Positions 43,730-53,001 of a DNA stretch of 64,000 bases are shown here, one piece after another. Numbering within the stretch: position 1 is the stretch's first letter; each line of letters opens with the position of its first letter. The position numbers and the translations under genes are program-made. Under the pieces are notes generated by a model, which did not search any database, had not been told where the DNA came from, and saw only the letters and a list, made by a program, of their open reading frames with translations. Source of the DNA: Rhodospirillaceae bacterium (lineage in GTDB: Bacteria > Pseudomonadota > Alphaproteobacteria > UBA8366); assembly GCA_002716125.1 (NCBI GenBank), contig PAZH01000007.1, positions 28,540 to 92,539 of the forward strand, given 5' to 3'.

Positions 43730-45394
43730 ATGAACGATACAGCTATGCACGAATTTGACGCTGTCGAGCTGGGTATTCTCTGGGACCGGCTCGTGTCGAT
43801 ATCGGATGAAATCGTCTCGACCCTGGTGCGCACGTCATTCTCGACCATCGTATCGGAAAGTTACGATCTGACCGTTGTCGTTCTTGACCGTGAAGGGCGA
43901 TTGGTCGCGCAAGGCAGCTATTCGGTACCCGTATTCATCGGCACCGCACCCCGGACCTTGAAGTTCATGCTGGAGAAATTCCCGCCCGAGAGCCTGCGGC
44001 CGGGCGATGTCATCTGCACGAACGATCCATGGATGGGAACCGGACACCTGTTCGACATCAATGTAATGCGGCCGGTATTTCGCGGTGACGAGCTGGTCGG
44101 ATACACCATGTCGATTACGCATCTTCCCGATATCGGCGGCATGGGATTCGGTGCGGCGGCGAGCGAGATCTACCACGAGGGACTGCGCTTGCCGATCTGC
44201 AAACTGGTTCGCGAAGGCACTGTCGACGACTTCGTCATCGATCTGGTGCGGGCCAATGTCCGCGTGCCGGACGCGACCATCGGCGACCTTATGGCAAACG
44301 TCACCTGTAACGAGGTTGGCGGCCGTCAGTTGCTCGAATTTATGGCGGAATACGATATCGATGATTTGTCGCCGTTGAGCCGAGCAATCCGAGCACAGTC
44401 CGAAAGGGCCATGCGCGATAAGATTCGCGAAATCCAAAACGGCATCTATGAGAATCGAATTTTGATCGAGGCGATTGACGAGCCGATTCCGCTCGCGTGT
44501 CGGATCGATGTCCAAGACGAGGAAATCTCGATCGATTTCGATGGAACCGGCGACTGCGTTCGGCGCGGTATCAATGTGCCGTTTTGCTATACCAATGCCA
44601 TGTCACTCTATTCCATAAAATGCATCACGATTCCCAATTTGCCGAACAACGAAGGTGCGACGCGTCCGGTTCGGGTGACCGCACCCGAAGGGTGTTTGCT
44701 GAACGCGCAACCGCCGTTTCCAACAGGCGGCCGCCACGCCATTGGGCATTTTGTCCCGGGATTGATCTTCGGTGCGCTGGCTGAAGCCGCGCCCGATAAG
44801 GTGCAGGCCGACAACGGGATGATGGATTTGCTGACGATCCAGTCGACCCATCCGGACGGCCGTCCCGTCTCAACGATCAGTTTTGTGGCTGGCGGTTTTG
44901 GGGCGCTCGAAGGGCAGGACGGCCGCGACTGCTTGCCCGGTCCGTCCAACATGGCGGCGGTGCCGGTGGAGGTCTGGGAGAGCATCACCGGCATGACCGT
45001 CGTCCGGAAGAAGCTGCGGCCGGACAGCGGTGGGCCCGGTGCGGCGCGCGGAGGGGTCGGTCAAGAAATGACGTTTCGGAACGACACGGGGAAACCGATG
45101 ACCGTCTTCTCCATGGGCAATCGGACCGATTTTGCGCCGCCGGGATATGTCGGCGGGAAACCGGGCGCCTTGCGTGAGCATAAGGTGAACGGCATGACCG
45201 TTCATCCGAAGGGATCCCAAGTCTTGCAACCGGGCGATGAGATCACGCTGATCCAAGCGGGTGGCGGCGGTATCGGCGATCCGGCGGATCGGCCTGCCGG
45301 CTTGATCGAACGCGACCTGGAACTGGGCCTTGTCACGCCCGAAGGCGCTGCCCGGGACTATGGTTACACAGTGAGGTCGGCGTCGGATGGCTGA
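43730..45394 (+). CDS. Hydantoinase/oxoprolinase subunit B
   Basis: The second subunit (554 residues), paired with HyuA directly upstream. Family motifs are CTNDPWMGTGHLFDINVMRPVF, ITHLPDIGGMGFGAAASEIYHEGLRLP, GGRHAIGHFVPGLIFGALAEA, and the C-terminal Gly-rich ITLIQAGGGGIGDPADRP. The subunits together form the ATP-dependent hydrolase or carboxylase. Its stop lies eight bases inside the next gene (M28 peptidase), which suggests translational coupling. The family is certain; acetone/acetophenone carboxylase and hydantoinase roles cannot be told apart here. Confidence 0.92.
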   Translation: MNDTAMHEFDAVELGILWDRLVSISDEIVSTLVRTSFSTIVSESYDLTVVVLDREGRLVAQGSYSVPVFIGTAPRTLKFMLEKFPPESLRPGDVICTNDPWMGTGHLFDINVMRPVFRGDELVGYTMSITHLPDIGGMGFGAAASEIYHEGLRLPICKLVREGTVDDFVIDLVRANVRVPDATIGDLMANVTCNEVGGRQLLEFMAEYDIDDLSPLSRAIRAQSERAMRDKIREIQNGIYENRILIEAIDEPIPLACRIDVQDEEISIDFDGTGDCVRRGINVPFCYTNAMSLYSIKCITIPNLPNNEGATRPVRVTAPEGCLLNAQPPFPTGGRHAIGHFVPGLIFGALAEAAPDKVQADNGMMDLLTIQSTHPDGRPVSTISFVAGGFGALEGQDGRDCLPGPSNMAAVPVEVWESITGMTVVRKKLRPDSGGPGAARGGVGQEMTFRNDTGKPMTVFSMGNRTDFAPPGYVGGKPGALREHKVNGMTVHPKGSQVLQPGDEITLIQAGGGGIGDPADRPAGLIERDLELGLVTPEGAARDYGYTVRSASDG

Positions 45395-46658
45395 TTTGCG
45401 AACTGCGGTTCTGGACGCGCTTGAAGACAACCGGCCCTTGATGGATGAGTTTGAGGCGATCTGCGACTTCGGCGGCAGATTCTCCGGCACCGAAAGCGAG
45501 AAGCGGGCTGTCGCGCATCTCAAGAACCGAATGGCGGCGATATCCGGCGCCGATGCACATGTGTTTCCGACAGAATATGACGGTTGGCGGCGCGAGACGC
45601 AGACGCTTACGCGGCTCACGCCGTCCGTGTTGGATCTGGAATGCACGTCGCTTGTCTGGTCGCCGTCGACGCCGGCGGGCGGCCTTGAAGCGGAAGTCGT
45701 CGATCTTGGACGGGGCGAGCTATCCGCATTCGCGGAACGCGCGGATGAATTGCGGGGCCGGATACCGCTTGTACGGCACGAATACATGTTTACGGAGAGC
45801 ACGCTCCATCGCCGGTACAAATATGATGCGGCGCGCGAGGCAGGGGCGGCGGCATTCTTGATCGCAAATTACCTGCCGGGCGTTGGGCTGCTCTCCGGGT
45901 CTTCCGGACGCAACCGGCCAAGCGACATTCCCGCCTGTGCCATTTCGGCGGAGAGTGCGGCGGCTCTAACCGAGACATCCAACGGCTATCCGCGTGTCCG
46001 ACTTACGGTGCAGACCGTTTCGTCCGGCGACACGGCGGAAAGCCTCTTCGTGGAATTGCCCGGCGAACTCGACGAATGGATTGTGCTGAGTGCGCATATC
46101 GATGGCCATCCTTTCGGCGAGAGTGCAATGGACAATGCGACGGGCCTCGCAATGGGGTTGCGGCTTTTTGAGCTTGTGCGTGCGCAGAGAATAAAACTGA
46201 GGCGCGGCCTCCGCCTTATGTTCTTCAATGTCGAAGAATGGGGGCTTTGGGGTTCGCGTCAGTATGTCGAAGGTTTGAGTGACGAAGCGCGCGCGAAGAT
46301 TAAGCTCAACGTCAACCTCGACTCCGTGGCGGGTGCGCCCGATCTCACGGCGATTACCAGTGAATATTCAAAATTACCGCCCTTTCTTGCAGCCGCAGCG
46401 TCGGCCTGCGACGTGCCGCTATCTTGCCATGATGCATTGATGCGGAACTCCGATCACTACAATTTCGCGGTCGGCGGTATTCCGGCATTCCGCTTGGTGG
46501 CTGGATTTGATCAGCCGGAATCGCACCTGCGTTACGTGCTGACACGGGAAGACACCCGCGAGAAGATCGCAGAATCCGAGATGCAGCAAGCGGCGCGGCT
46601 GACGGCATCAGTCGTCGTCTCCGCATTGACGACGGAGACGCTCGATCTTAGGGCGTGA
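45387..46658 (+). CDS. M28-family zinc aminopeptidase-like protein
   Basis: A 423-residue M28 peptidase-like protein. The dinuclear zinc site is intact by inspection: His and Asp in LSAHIDGHPFGESAMDNATG, the Glu pair in FFNVEEWGLWGSRQY, Asp in NLDSVAG, and His in RNSDHYNFAVGG. A PA-like insert sits before the catalytic part. There is no obvious signal peptide, so it is probably cytoplasmic, unlike many M28 enzymes. It overlaps the hydantoinase B gene by eight bases; a role downstream of lactam opening (amide or peptide hydrolysis) is plausible but inferred. Confidence 0.87.
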   Translation: MADLRTAVLDALEDNRPLMDEFEAICDFGGRFSGTESEKRAVAHLKNRMAAISGADAHVFPTEYDGWRRETQTLTRLTPSVLDLECTSLVWSPSTPAGGLEAEVVDLGRGELSAFAERADELRGRIPLVRHEYMFTESTLHRRYKYDAAREAGAAAFLIANYLPGVGLLSGSSGRNRPSDIPACAISAESAAALTETSNGYPRVRLTVQTVSSGDTAESLFVELPGELDEWIVLSAHIDGHPFGESAMDNATGLAMGLRLFELVRAQRIKLRRGLRLMFFNVEEWGLWGSRQYVEGLSDEARAKIKLNVNLDSVAGAPDLTAITSEYSKLPPFLAAAASACDVPLSCHDALMRNSDHYNFAVGGIPAFRLVAGFDQPESHLRYVLTREDTREKIAESEMQQAARLTASVVVSALTTETLDLRA

Positions 46659-46667
46659 TCCGGCGGA

Positions 46668-47606
46668 CTACTCAGCCGCTTTCGGCTGGTGGCCGAGCGT
46701 GCCTTCGTATTTCGCGAGTTCCGCCTCGCCCATGAAGCGCTCTTCCCACTCCATGACTTGGTCGAATCCGGCGAAGCCATGGAAGTCGGCAAGCGGGTGG
46801 TTTGACAGTTTCTTGGTGAACTCCGCTTCGGCCATTGGGCCTTTTTCCTTCAATTCCATCGCCAGGTCGTAGACCGCCATCAGCTGCATCCGCATCGTGG
46901 CGCCCGGCAGGATCGTCATCGCGATCCCGAGTTCGTTCATCTCTTCCTCCGAGAAACGCGGCGAGATGCCGGTCTGATTGTACATGATCGGTCCGTTGAC
47001 CTCGGCACAGACCCGGCGGACTTCCTCGACATCCTTCGGCCCCTCGACGAAAGCGACGTCGGCGCCGGCTTCGAGATAAGCATTGGCGCGTTTGATCGCT
47101 TCATCGAGACTGCCGCCAACCGCGCCCCGCGCATCGGTCCGCGCAATGACGACGAAATCCTCGTCGACTTCCTTGCGGGCATAATCGGCGGCGGCATATT
47201 TTCCGGCCGCCTCCTCGATGGGGATGACTTGTCGGCCGGCGACGTGGCCGCAGCGTTTCGGGATGATCTGATCCTCGATATGGATCGCCGCGACGCCTGT
47301 TTGGATATACTCCTTCACGGTTCGGATCACATTGATCGCATTGCCGTAACCGTTGTCCGCATCCGCAATGACCGGCACTGAGACGGCGTTCGAAATGTAG
47401 CGCGCGTTCAGATGCATTTCGGTCATTGTCGCAAGGCCGCAATCCGGCATGCCGGTCAGCGAAAGCGATGTGCCGTATCCGGTCATGTAAATGGCCGGAA
47501 ACCCGATTTTGTCGAGAATTTTACCGCTGACCGCGTTGTAGCAACCGGGGATGACGATGGTTTTGCCCGACTTCATCATCTCGCGGAGTTTTGTGGTACG
47601 TCTCAT
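46668..47606 (-). CDS. Isocitrate lyase/PEP mutase-family protein (paralogue 1)
   Basis: A TIM-barrel C-C lyase-like protein of about 312 residues. Seen: PGCYNAVSGKILDKIG, SVPVIADADNGYGNAINVIRTVKEY (the metal-binding Asp region), AIHIEDQIIPKRCGHVAG (the KxCGH catalytic motif as KRCGH) and VVIARTDARGAV. Members include methylisocitrate lyase, oxaloacetate decarboxylase and carboxy-PEP mutase. The ORF-track start (47651) lies 15 codons ahead; the ATG at 47606 (MRRTTKLREM) has AAGGA at good spacing. It is convergent with the M28 gene. A second paralogue lies at 62 kb. Confidence 0.88.
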   Translation of the reverse strand: MRRTTKLREMMKSGKTIVIPGCYNAVSGKILDKIGFPAIYMTGYGTSLSLTGMPDCGLATMTEMHLNARYISNAVSVPVIADADNGYGNAINVIRTVKEYIQTGVAAIHIEDQIIPKRCGHVAGRQVIPIEEAAGKYAAADYARKEVDEDFVVIARTDARGAVGGSLDEAIKRANAYLEAGADVAFVEGPKDVEEVRRVCAEVNGPIMYNQTGISPRFSEEEMNELGIAMTILPGATMRMQLMAVYDLAMELKEKGPMAEAEFTKKLSNHPLADFHGFAGFDQVMEWEERFMGEAELAKYEGTLGHQPKAAE

Positions 47607-47752
47607 TTCGTGCGTCCTTCCCTGACGTAAGAATTCGTTAAGATAGGACATATGCGAGCCACGCCGCTTGGCTAGCTCTCATTTTGGTTGGCAGAATGCG
47701 TCGGCTGAATTAGCTCTGTCTTTAGATCACCGAACAAACCGAGGATTTTCAA

Positions 47753-48955
47753 ATGACCCAGGAGATGCCGCTCGAGGGGTTACGCGTGCTCGACCTGGCG
47801 ACGGTAATCGCTGGGCCGCTCTCGTCTGAACTGTTGGCGGATTTTGGCGCCGATGTCGTGAAGGTCGAATTACCAAACGGAAGCGATGGGATGCGCGCAC
47901 TGCCGCCGTTTAAAGACGGGGTCTCGCTCTGGGGAAAAGTGACAAACCGCAATAAGAGGGGTGTCACGCTGGACATCCGCAAGCCGGAAGGCCTCGCGCT
48001 CTTCAAGCGGATGCTGCCCAAATTCGACGTTCTGGTCGAAAATTTTCGGCCGGGCACACTTGCAAAGTGGGGTCTGCCGCTGGAAGAGCTGCATCGAATA
48101 AATCCGAAGCTGACGGTATTGCGGGTAAGCGGGTTCGGTCAGACGGGGCCGCGGGCGCACGAGGCGGGATTTGCGCGCGTCGCGGAAGCAATGTCCGGGT
48201 TCACATATATCTGTGGTGAGGTGGATCGTTCGCCGTTGCACCTTGGCTATCCGATCGCCGATGGTATGACGGGGGTTTTTGGCGCGTTCGGCTTGATGAC
48301 GGCTCTGTTCCATCGCGCGAAGAACCCGGATCTGCCGGGCGAGGAAATCGATCTGTCGCTTTATGAATCGATGCACCGAATACTGGAGTTCTTGGTGATC
48401 GAGTACGATCAGCTGGGTGCCGTTCGCGAGCGGTCCGGCAATCGAAGCCAATATGCCGTGCCGAGCGGCGTTTATCGCACGCGTGACGACCGTTGGGTGT
48501 CGCTCGCTTGCTCGACGCAGAGTGTGTGGGAGCGCTTGGCGCAGGCGATGGGCCGCGACGACCTGATCGACGACCCGCTTTATAAGACGAATGCGGATCG
48601 CGTCGCGAACAGTGATGGTGTGGAAGAAATCGTGACGGACTGGTTTGCAGCGAACGACTTTTCTTATCTCTCGGACCTATTGGGTGAAAAGGGAGTCGCG
48701 TTCAGCTTGGTCTTCACGGCGAAGGATGCCTATGAGGACCCGCACTATGCGGCGCGCGAGAATATCGTGCCGGTTGCGGACAGCGAGCTCGGCGAAATTC
48801 GGATGCAGGGTATCGTGCCGAAGTTGAGGAATGCGCCAGGGTCCGTTCGCCGCGCCGGCCCGGCCCTGGGACAGCATACGGACGAAGTCTACGGTGAGCT
48901 GCTTGGCTTGAGTGATGACGAACTAACCGCTCTGCGCGATAAGGGCGTCGTTTGA
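47753..48955 (+). CDS. Class III CoA-transferase (CaiB/BaiF)
   Basis: A family III CoA-transferase of 400 residues, cytoplasmic. Seen: GLRVLDLATVIAGPLSSELLADFGADVVKVE at the start, NRNKRGVTLDIRKPEG, and EIDLSLYESM holding the catalytic Asp position that forms the mixed anhydride. Such enzymes swap CoA between acids (formyl-, carnitinyl-, succinyl-, and others). The substrate is unknown. It is a single gene between the divergent PEP-mutase-like gene and a convergent PAS gene, with only four bases between stops on that side. Confidence 0.9.
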   Translation: MTQEMPLEGLRVLDLATVIAGPLSSELLADFGADVVKVELPNGSDGMRALPPFKDGVSLWGKVTNRNKRGVTLDIRKPEGLALFKRMLPKFDVLVENFRPGTLAKWGLPLEELHRINPKLTVLRVSGFGQTGPRAHEAGFARVAEAMSGFTYICGEVDRSPLHLGYPIADGMTGVFGAFGLMTALFHRAKNPDLPGEEIDLSLYESMHRILEFLVIEYDQLGAVRERSGNRSQYAVPSGVYRTRDDRWVSLACSTQSVWERLAQAMGRDDLIDDPLYKTNADRVANSDGVEEIVTDWFAANDFSYLSDLLGEKGVAFSLVFTAKDAYEDPHYAARENIVPVADSELGEIRMQGIVPKLRNAPGSVRRAGPALGQHTDEVYGELLGLSDDELTALRDKGVV

Positions 48956-48959
48956 TCGG

Positions 48960-49475
48960 TTAGCGTTCGATTTCTGTCGGGATCGACTTGCGTTGCGTGC
49001 CGACGAGCAGTTTGTCGACCGTGACATGATCGGTGGCAAGCGGGAAGGCGGCGCGTGTATACGCATAAAGCTGGCCGTAGAGTTTCGCTTCGATGTCAAA
49101 GCAAGCTGGTTGACCGGTGTCGACCGCTTTGCGCAGGTGACGGGTCACCATCTCCGCGAACTCTTGATCGGCATAGGCCATTGTCGTTTGGCCGGTCATA
49201 TCTCGCCGTCCGGGATTCGTGACACGGCTGCCGTAGAGTCGATAGCGAAAGATGGAAGGGCCTTTGACATCGAGAATATGTAAACGCCCGAGTTGGCCCT
49301 TGAGGTCATAGGGATCGATGTCGTCCCGGGATGGCAGCCGATGCGTTGCCCTTTTCCGCTCCCAATATTGCCAAAGTTCCGTGATTTCAGCATTCGCGAC
49401 CTGGCCGAATGTCAGAAAATCCTCCCGAACAAGTTGGAAGCCGAGAGCGGAGTCTTCGCCGACGCCTTGGGGCAA
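48960..49475 (-). CDS. PAS-domain protein (PAS_5 type)
   Basis: A 171-residue stand-alone PAS-like protein common in Rhodospirillales: LWQYWERKRATHRLPSRDDIDP, LGRLHILDVKG..FRYRLYGSRVTNPGRRDMTGQTTM, then the beta-sheet TRAAFPLATDHVTVDKLLVG. No kinase, cyclase or DNA-binding output is fused. The start is TTG at 49475, well supported by GGAGGTG eight bases upstream (inside the previous gene's end). It follows the 96-residue protein gene by four bases and the TauD-like gene before that, so all three are probably one operon. Confidence 0.8.
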   Translation of the reverse strand: MPQGVGEDSALGFQLVREDFLTFGQVANAEITELWQYWERKRATHRLPSRDDIDPYDLKGQLGRLHILDVKGPSIFRYRLYGSRVTNPGRRDMTGQTTMAYADQEFAEMVTRHLRKAVDTGQPACFDIEAKLYGQLYAYTRAAFPLATDHVTVDKLLVGTQRKSIPTEIER

Positions 49476-49478
49476 GAA

Positions 49479-49769
49479 TCACACCTCCGGTTCGGTGGCC
49501 AGAAATGATTTGATCGCGTCAGGATCGATTAAGGGGTAGATGTCGAACTCCGCCGGAATAATTTCCGCCCATTCGTTCAATAGGCCGTGAAGGACTTCGT
49601 TGGAATCGACATCGAACAACGCCACGGCCCCGCGCCCCGTTCGGGCGTAGAACGATTTCGCGAGACCTCGATCCAGCTTGTCTTGCGCCCATGGCCAATA
49701 GAGCTGGCGTTGCTCGCGAACTTCCGACGGCCGTTGGGGCACCGGCGTGCTAATCACGAGGTATAGCAT
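49479..49769 (-). CDS. Small alpha/beta (muconolactone isomerase/YCII-like) protein
   Basis: A 96-residue protein beginning MLYLVISTPVP and ending in DFDIYPLIDPDAIKSFL-like segments, which suggests a dimeric ferredoxin-like fold of the muconolactone-isomerase or DUF3303 kind; I cannot name the family with confidence. The middle is WPWAQDKLDRGLAKSFYARTGRGAVALFDV. It lies between the TauD-like gene (12 bases upstream) and the PAS gene. It may be a small isomerase or accessory protein for the TauD-like oxygenase reaction, which is inference. Confidence 0.65.
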   Translation of the reverse strand: MLYLVISTPVPQRPSEVREQRQLYWPWAQDKLDRGLAKSFYARTGRGAVALFDVDSNEVLHGLLNEWAEIIPAEFDIYPLIDPDAIKSFLATEPEV

Positions 49770-49780
49770 CGGATGTTCTC

Positions 49781-50917
49781 CTATACCGGTGTCAGGGGAA
49801 CGATCTTTTCCATTCCGGGGATCGTGACGCCGCCTCGGTCACCAGCGGTGACGCTATTGTATCGGCCGGCAAAGGCCTGCGGCAGTTCGATCCCATCGGG
49901 CGGGCTCAACCAGAGCCGTAACAAATACCGCTTCCGGTCTTCGTCATCCCAGTCTTCATAGGCGGTGCGATCATGGAGAATCTGATGGTTGTGCAGCAGT
50001 TGCACATCGCCGGGTTGGAATTCCATCGTCAAATGAAGCGAGGGGTCATTTGCGAGGTCGTACATCAGGTCGAGTGCTTCGACGACCTCGTCGCTCATGC
50101 GCAGGGCGTCCGGATGGCGCTGTGACATATCGATATGGGTGCGCAGGAAATTGATCGCGAGGCGACCCTTGTAGTGATTGAATACCGGCAACTCGTACCA
50201 GGGGCCTTTCCCCGGCGGAATTTCGTCCCGCCGGTCCCGGGCAATGGGACCATAGAGCGCGCGTGCGAGATCGGGCCGGCGTGCCCACATTTCGTTATGA
50301 ATGGTATAGGAGCTGACGATGGAGCTCGCGCCGCCCTGTTTAGCCCGACGCAGACACATCAGTCCGACAATATCGACCGAATCGCAGTGGTACTTCAGGT
50401 GCCGGTTGGTCAAGTAACCGCGCTCGCTCTTGTTCTCGAACGAACTGCCGAGATCGATAACGTGTCCGAGGAGATGGCCGCGGGTGTTTTGCGAGCGGGC
50501 AGAACCGATATGGGTTCCGATCCCCCAATACATTATGGCGATCTCGGCGAACGACAGGTCTTCCAAGGGCAGGCCGCGTAAAAGGACGAAGCCGCGACCG
50601 TGAAGGATCTCTTGTTTCAAGTCGCGAATTGTGCCGCTCAACGTCGGCAACGCGAAGTCTGACTTCTTAATGTCGACGATATTATCGAACTGTGCGGCGG
50701 CGTTCTCCGTTGCGTCCAAGAGTTCGGATCTTTCGGCGGACGAGAGGACGTATTTCCATTCGTCCGAATTCTGGAGGTCAGGTCCGCGCCAGACGCCCGG
50801 CCCGGAAATCGGGCCGTCCAAAGCCGGCGGATGATCCGCGGGGAGTTGATCTCCCGGCGGTAAGAGTTCTGCAGTTTGCAACGATGCGCTCCATCGATAA
50901 CGTCTAATCTGGATCAT
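49781..50917 (-). CDS. TauD/TfdA-family Fe(II)/2-oxoglutarate dioxygenase
   Basis: A 378-residue dioxygenase of the TauD/TfdA/gamma-butyrobetaine hydroxylase superfamily. The metal triad is His177-x-Asp179 (LKYHCDSVD) with His315 (HQILHDRTAYED), and Arg334 (RYLLRLWLSPP) would bind 2-oxoglutarate. Relatives hydroxylate taurine, 2,4-D, or trimethyl-amines. An N-terminal region of about 90 residues resembles that of fungal or actinobacterial TauD-like proteins rather than taurine dioxygenase. It is first gene of the operon with the 96-residue protein and the PAS protein. Confidence 0.88.
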   Translation of the reverse strand: MIQIRRYRWSASLQTAELLPPGDQLPADHPPALDGPISGPGVWRGPDLQNSDEWKYVLSSAERSELLDATENAAAQFDNIVDIKKSDFALPTLSGTIRDLKQEILHGRGFVLLRGLPLEDLSFAEIAIMYWGIGTHIGSARSQNTRGHLLGHVIDLGSSFENKSERGYLTNRHLKYHCDSVDIVGLMCLRRAKQGGASSIVSSYTIHNEMWARRPDLARALYGPIARDRRDEIPPGKGPWYELPVFNHYKGRLAINFLRTHIDMSQRHPDALRMSDEVVEALDLMYDLANDPSLHLTMEFQPGDVQLLHNHQILHDRTAYEDWDDEDRKRYLLRLWLSPPDGIELPQAFAGRYNSVTAGDRGGVTIPGMEKIVPLTPV

Positions 50918-51052
50918 AACTTAGTGCATTCACGCGTGTGGGGCGAAAAAATTCTATTTCGTCGGCCGACGCCGGATTGGCGGGTCTTCCGGAAGACCTA
51001 CGTAGATGCGTAACGCCGGTAGGCTTAGCGTGTGAAACCTTGGGAGCGAGAG

Positions 51053-51841
51053 ATGGATTACAAGGCGATACTTTTCGAGAAGCGCGATAACGTCGCATAT
51101 ATCACATTGAACCGGCCGGACGATGCGAACGCATTGGACCTGACGACCGCGGAAGAACTGCATCAAGCAGCGCTCGATTGCGATCAAGATGAGGATGTTC
51201 GGGCCATTCTCATTACGGGCAAGGGGCGCATGTTTTGCGGCGGCGGCGATCTCAAGTTTTTCCATGGTTCCGGCGCCGACGTCGAATCGCTTCTGATGCA
51301 GGTGACGTTACACTTCCATCGCGCCGTTTCGCTCTTCAACAGAATGGATGCGCCCGTCGTCATGGCGATCAACGGGACGGCAGCGGGCGGCGGCTTCAGT
51401 TTCGCGATATCGGGTGACATCATACTCGCGGCGGAATCCGCGAAATTTACCCTCGCCTATACGGCGGCCGGGCTGTCCCCGGACGGGAGCTCGACCTATC
51501 TGCTGCCACGATATATCGGGCTTCGGCGTGCGAAGGAATTGATGCTCACGAACCGGCTCCTGACCGCTGCAGAGGCGGCGGATTACGATATCGTCGATCG
51601 TGTCGTGCCGGACGACCAGCTGATGGAGGAGGCGGAAAAGCAAGTTCGGGCCTTCGCATCGGGTCCGACGAAAGCTTTCGGCGCCGTGAAACGATTGTTG
51701 GACGGCACTTTCAAAGAGAGCCTTGAAACGCAGATGGAACTTGAATCGCGTTCGATTGCATCCTTGGCCGCCAGCGGTGATGGCGCAGAAGGTATCGATG
51801 CGTTTGTCGGGAAGCGGAAGCCCGATTTCAAAGGAAAGTAA
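51053..51841 (+). CDS. Enoyl-CoA hydratase/isomerase
   Basis: A crotonase-fold protein of about 262 residues. The oxyanion-hole segments are MFCGGGDLKFF and INGTAAGGGFSFA, and the active-site loop is AAGLSPDGSSTYLLPRYIGLRRA. The loop has Asp where typical hydratases have Glu, resembling the PaaG/isomerase subgroup. The ATG at 51053 (MDYKAILFEKR) follows GGGAGCGAGAG and is preferred to the upstream GTG at 51032. It is likely a beta-oxidation or aromatic-degradation isomerase/hydratase. It stands alone between divergent TauD and the response-regulator gene. Confidence 0.9.
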   Translation: MDYKAILFEKRDNVAYITLNRPDDANALDLTTAEELHQAALDCDQDEDVRAILITGKGRMFCGGGDLKFFHGSGADVESLLMQVTLHFHRAVSLFNRMDAPVVMAINGTAAGGGFSFAISGDIILAAESAKFTLAYTAAGLSPDGSSTYLLPRYIGLRRAKELMLTNRLLTAAEAADYDIVDRVVPDDQLMEEAEKQVRAFASGPTKAFGAVKRLLDGTFKESLETQMELESRSIASLAASGDGAEGIDAFVGKRKPDFKGK

Positions 51842-51998
51842 AATATTCGCGTGAATCGAACGATTTAGATTGAGCTTGCGAAGTCATCGAAGTGAGAATA
51901 TTTATGGTTAACAAAAATTAATACTTAGTGATTTGGCCTCAGGCTAATATTTGTTTACTATATTTTTATTACTCGACGGGCGGGGCTAGTATTGGCCA
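51842..51998 (+). other. AT-rich upstream region of the response regulator
   Basis: 157 bases, strongly A+T-rich towards 51960. A plausible promoter reads TTGGCC, 17 bases, TACTAT near 51934-51962. A pair TTAA-N6-TTAA at 51908-51921 resembles a CtrA site but has the wrong spacing. Nothing else is recognised. Confidence 0.4.
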
Positions 51999-52988
51999 AT
52001 GACTGAGCCACAAGTTGGCGACATTGCGGTCGTGTTGGGAGACCCAAAGTCGGAAACGAGACGCTTAATTCGCGGCGCGATGAACGGAGCCGGTTATCGC
52101 GACGTACGCGAATGTGCGGATATGGAAGCGCTCGAAACCAACATCTGTACATCAGTTCCCCCGGACCTTGTCATCACAGATACCAAAATGCCGGGCGGAG
52201 ACATTTTTGATTTGATGTCGAAAATGCGGCGCGGTGAAGTTGGCGATAATCCTTTCGTTCCCGTCATCATGCTGACATGGGATGCGAATGCGGATGTCAT
52301 TCGCAATGCGGCGGCCTGTGGCGTGGACGATATTCTGGCGGCGCCGATATCGCCGGCGGACCTATTCGGCCGAATCAAAACTTTGGTCTCGAAACGAAAA
52401 CCGTTTGTCGTGACGAGCGATTACATCGGTCCGGACCGTCGGCGAGATGTAGCGCGCGACGGCGCCGATGGTATTCCGTTGATCGATGTGCCCAACACGC
52501 TGAAGACGAAAGCGATGGGCGAACGGGTCAATGTCGCCGACCTTAAAGCGGCCGTCGGCGAGGTTATGCATGAGATCAACGATCAACGGCTCGTTCGACA
52601 TTCCTATCAGATCAATTTCCTCGTCGGCATGATTCTGCCGGCCTATCAGGAAGGCAATATAACGCCCGAGGTTCGCGTGCATGTGACGCGGCTATCGGAG
52701 GTATCGACGGAGGTGGAAGGCCGGCTTGCCGGCTCGCGGTTCGAACATGTCGGCGAGTTGTGCCAAACAATGAGCGGGGTTGCTCAGTCGATCCGCGGCA
52801 ACTGGCGTGAGCCGAACCGCAAGGACGTCGAACTCCTCAAGCCGCTCTCGCAAGCCATTCTCGCCGGTTTCAATCCGGACAGGGATTCGACGGATATGGC
52901 ATCCGAGATTACCAGTATGGTCTCCAAGTTCTCCGGTAAAGTGAACGAGGAAGCGCGCCGGCAGATCGAAGACGCGGTCAAGGAGTAA
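51999..52988 (+). CDS. CheY-like receiver-domain response regulator
   Basis: A 329-residue protein with an N-terminal receiver domain (about 8-125): VVLGDPKSETRRLIRGAM, the phospho-acceptor in LVITDTKMPGGD, Thr/Lys switch regions VIMLTWDA and AAPISPADLF. After the linker YIGPDRRRD, which is found in several alphaproteobacterial receiver proteins, the last 170 residues are helical with no DNA-binding or enzyme motif. No histidine kinase is nearby, so it is an orphan. It probably works by protein-protein contact, for example in stress or motility signalling. The ATG lies well placed before the first strand. Confidence 0.83.
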   Translation: MTEPQVGDIAVVLGDPKSETRRLIRGAMNGAGYRDVRECADMEALETNICTSVPPDLVITDTKMPGGDIFDLMSKMRRGEVGDNPFVPVIMLTWDANADVIRNAAACGVDDILAAPISPADLFGRIKTLVSKRKPFVVTSDYIGPDRRRDVARDGADGIPLIDVPNTLKTKAMGERVNVADLKAAVGEVMHEINDQRLVRHSYQINFLVGMILPAYQEGNITPEVRVHVTRLSEVSTEVEGRLAGSRFEHVGELCQTMSGVAQSIRGNWREPNRKDVELLKPLSQAILAGFNPDRDSTDMASEITSMVSKFSGKVNEEARRQIEDAVKE

Positions 52989-53001
52989 TCGGCAGGGTGC
53001 C

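Noticed and set aside
51908-51921. Possible CtrA-binding site TTAA-N6-TTAA upstream of the response regulator
   Set aside because: CtrA sites have a seven-base spacer; here it is six, in AT-rich DNA where TTAA is frequent.
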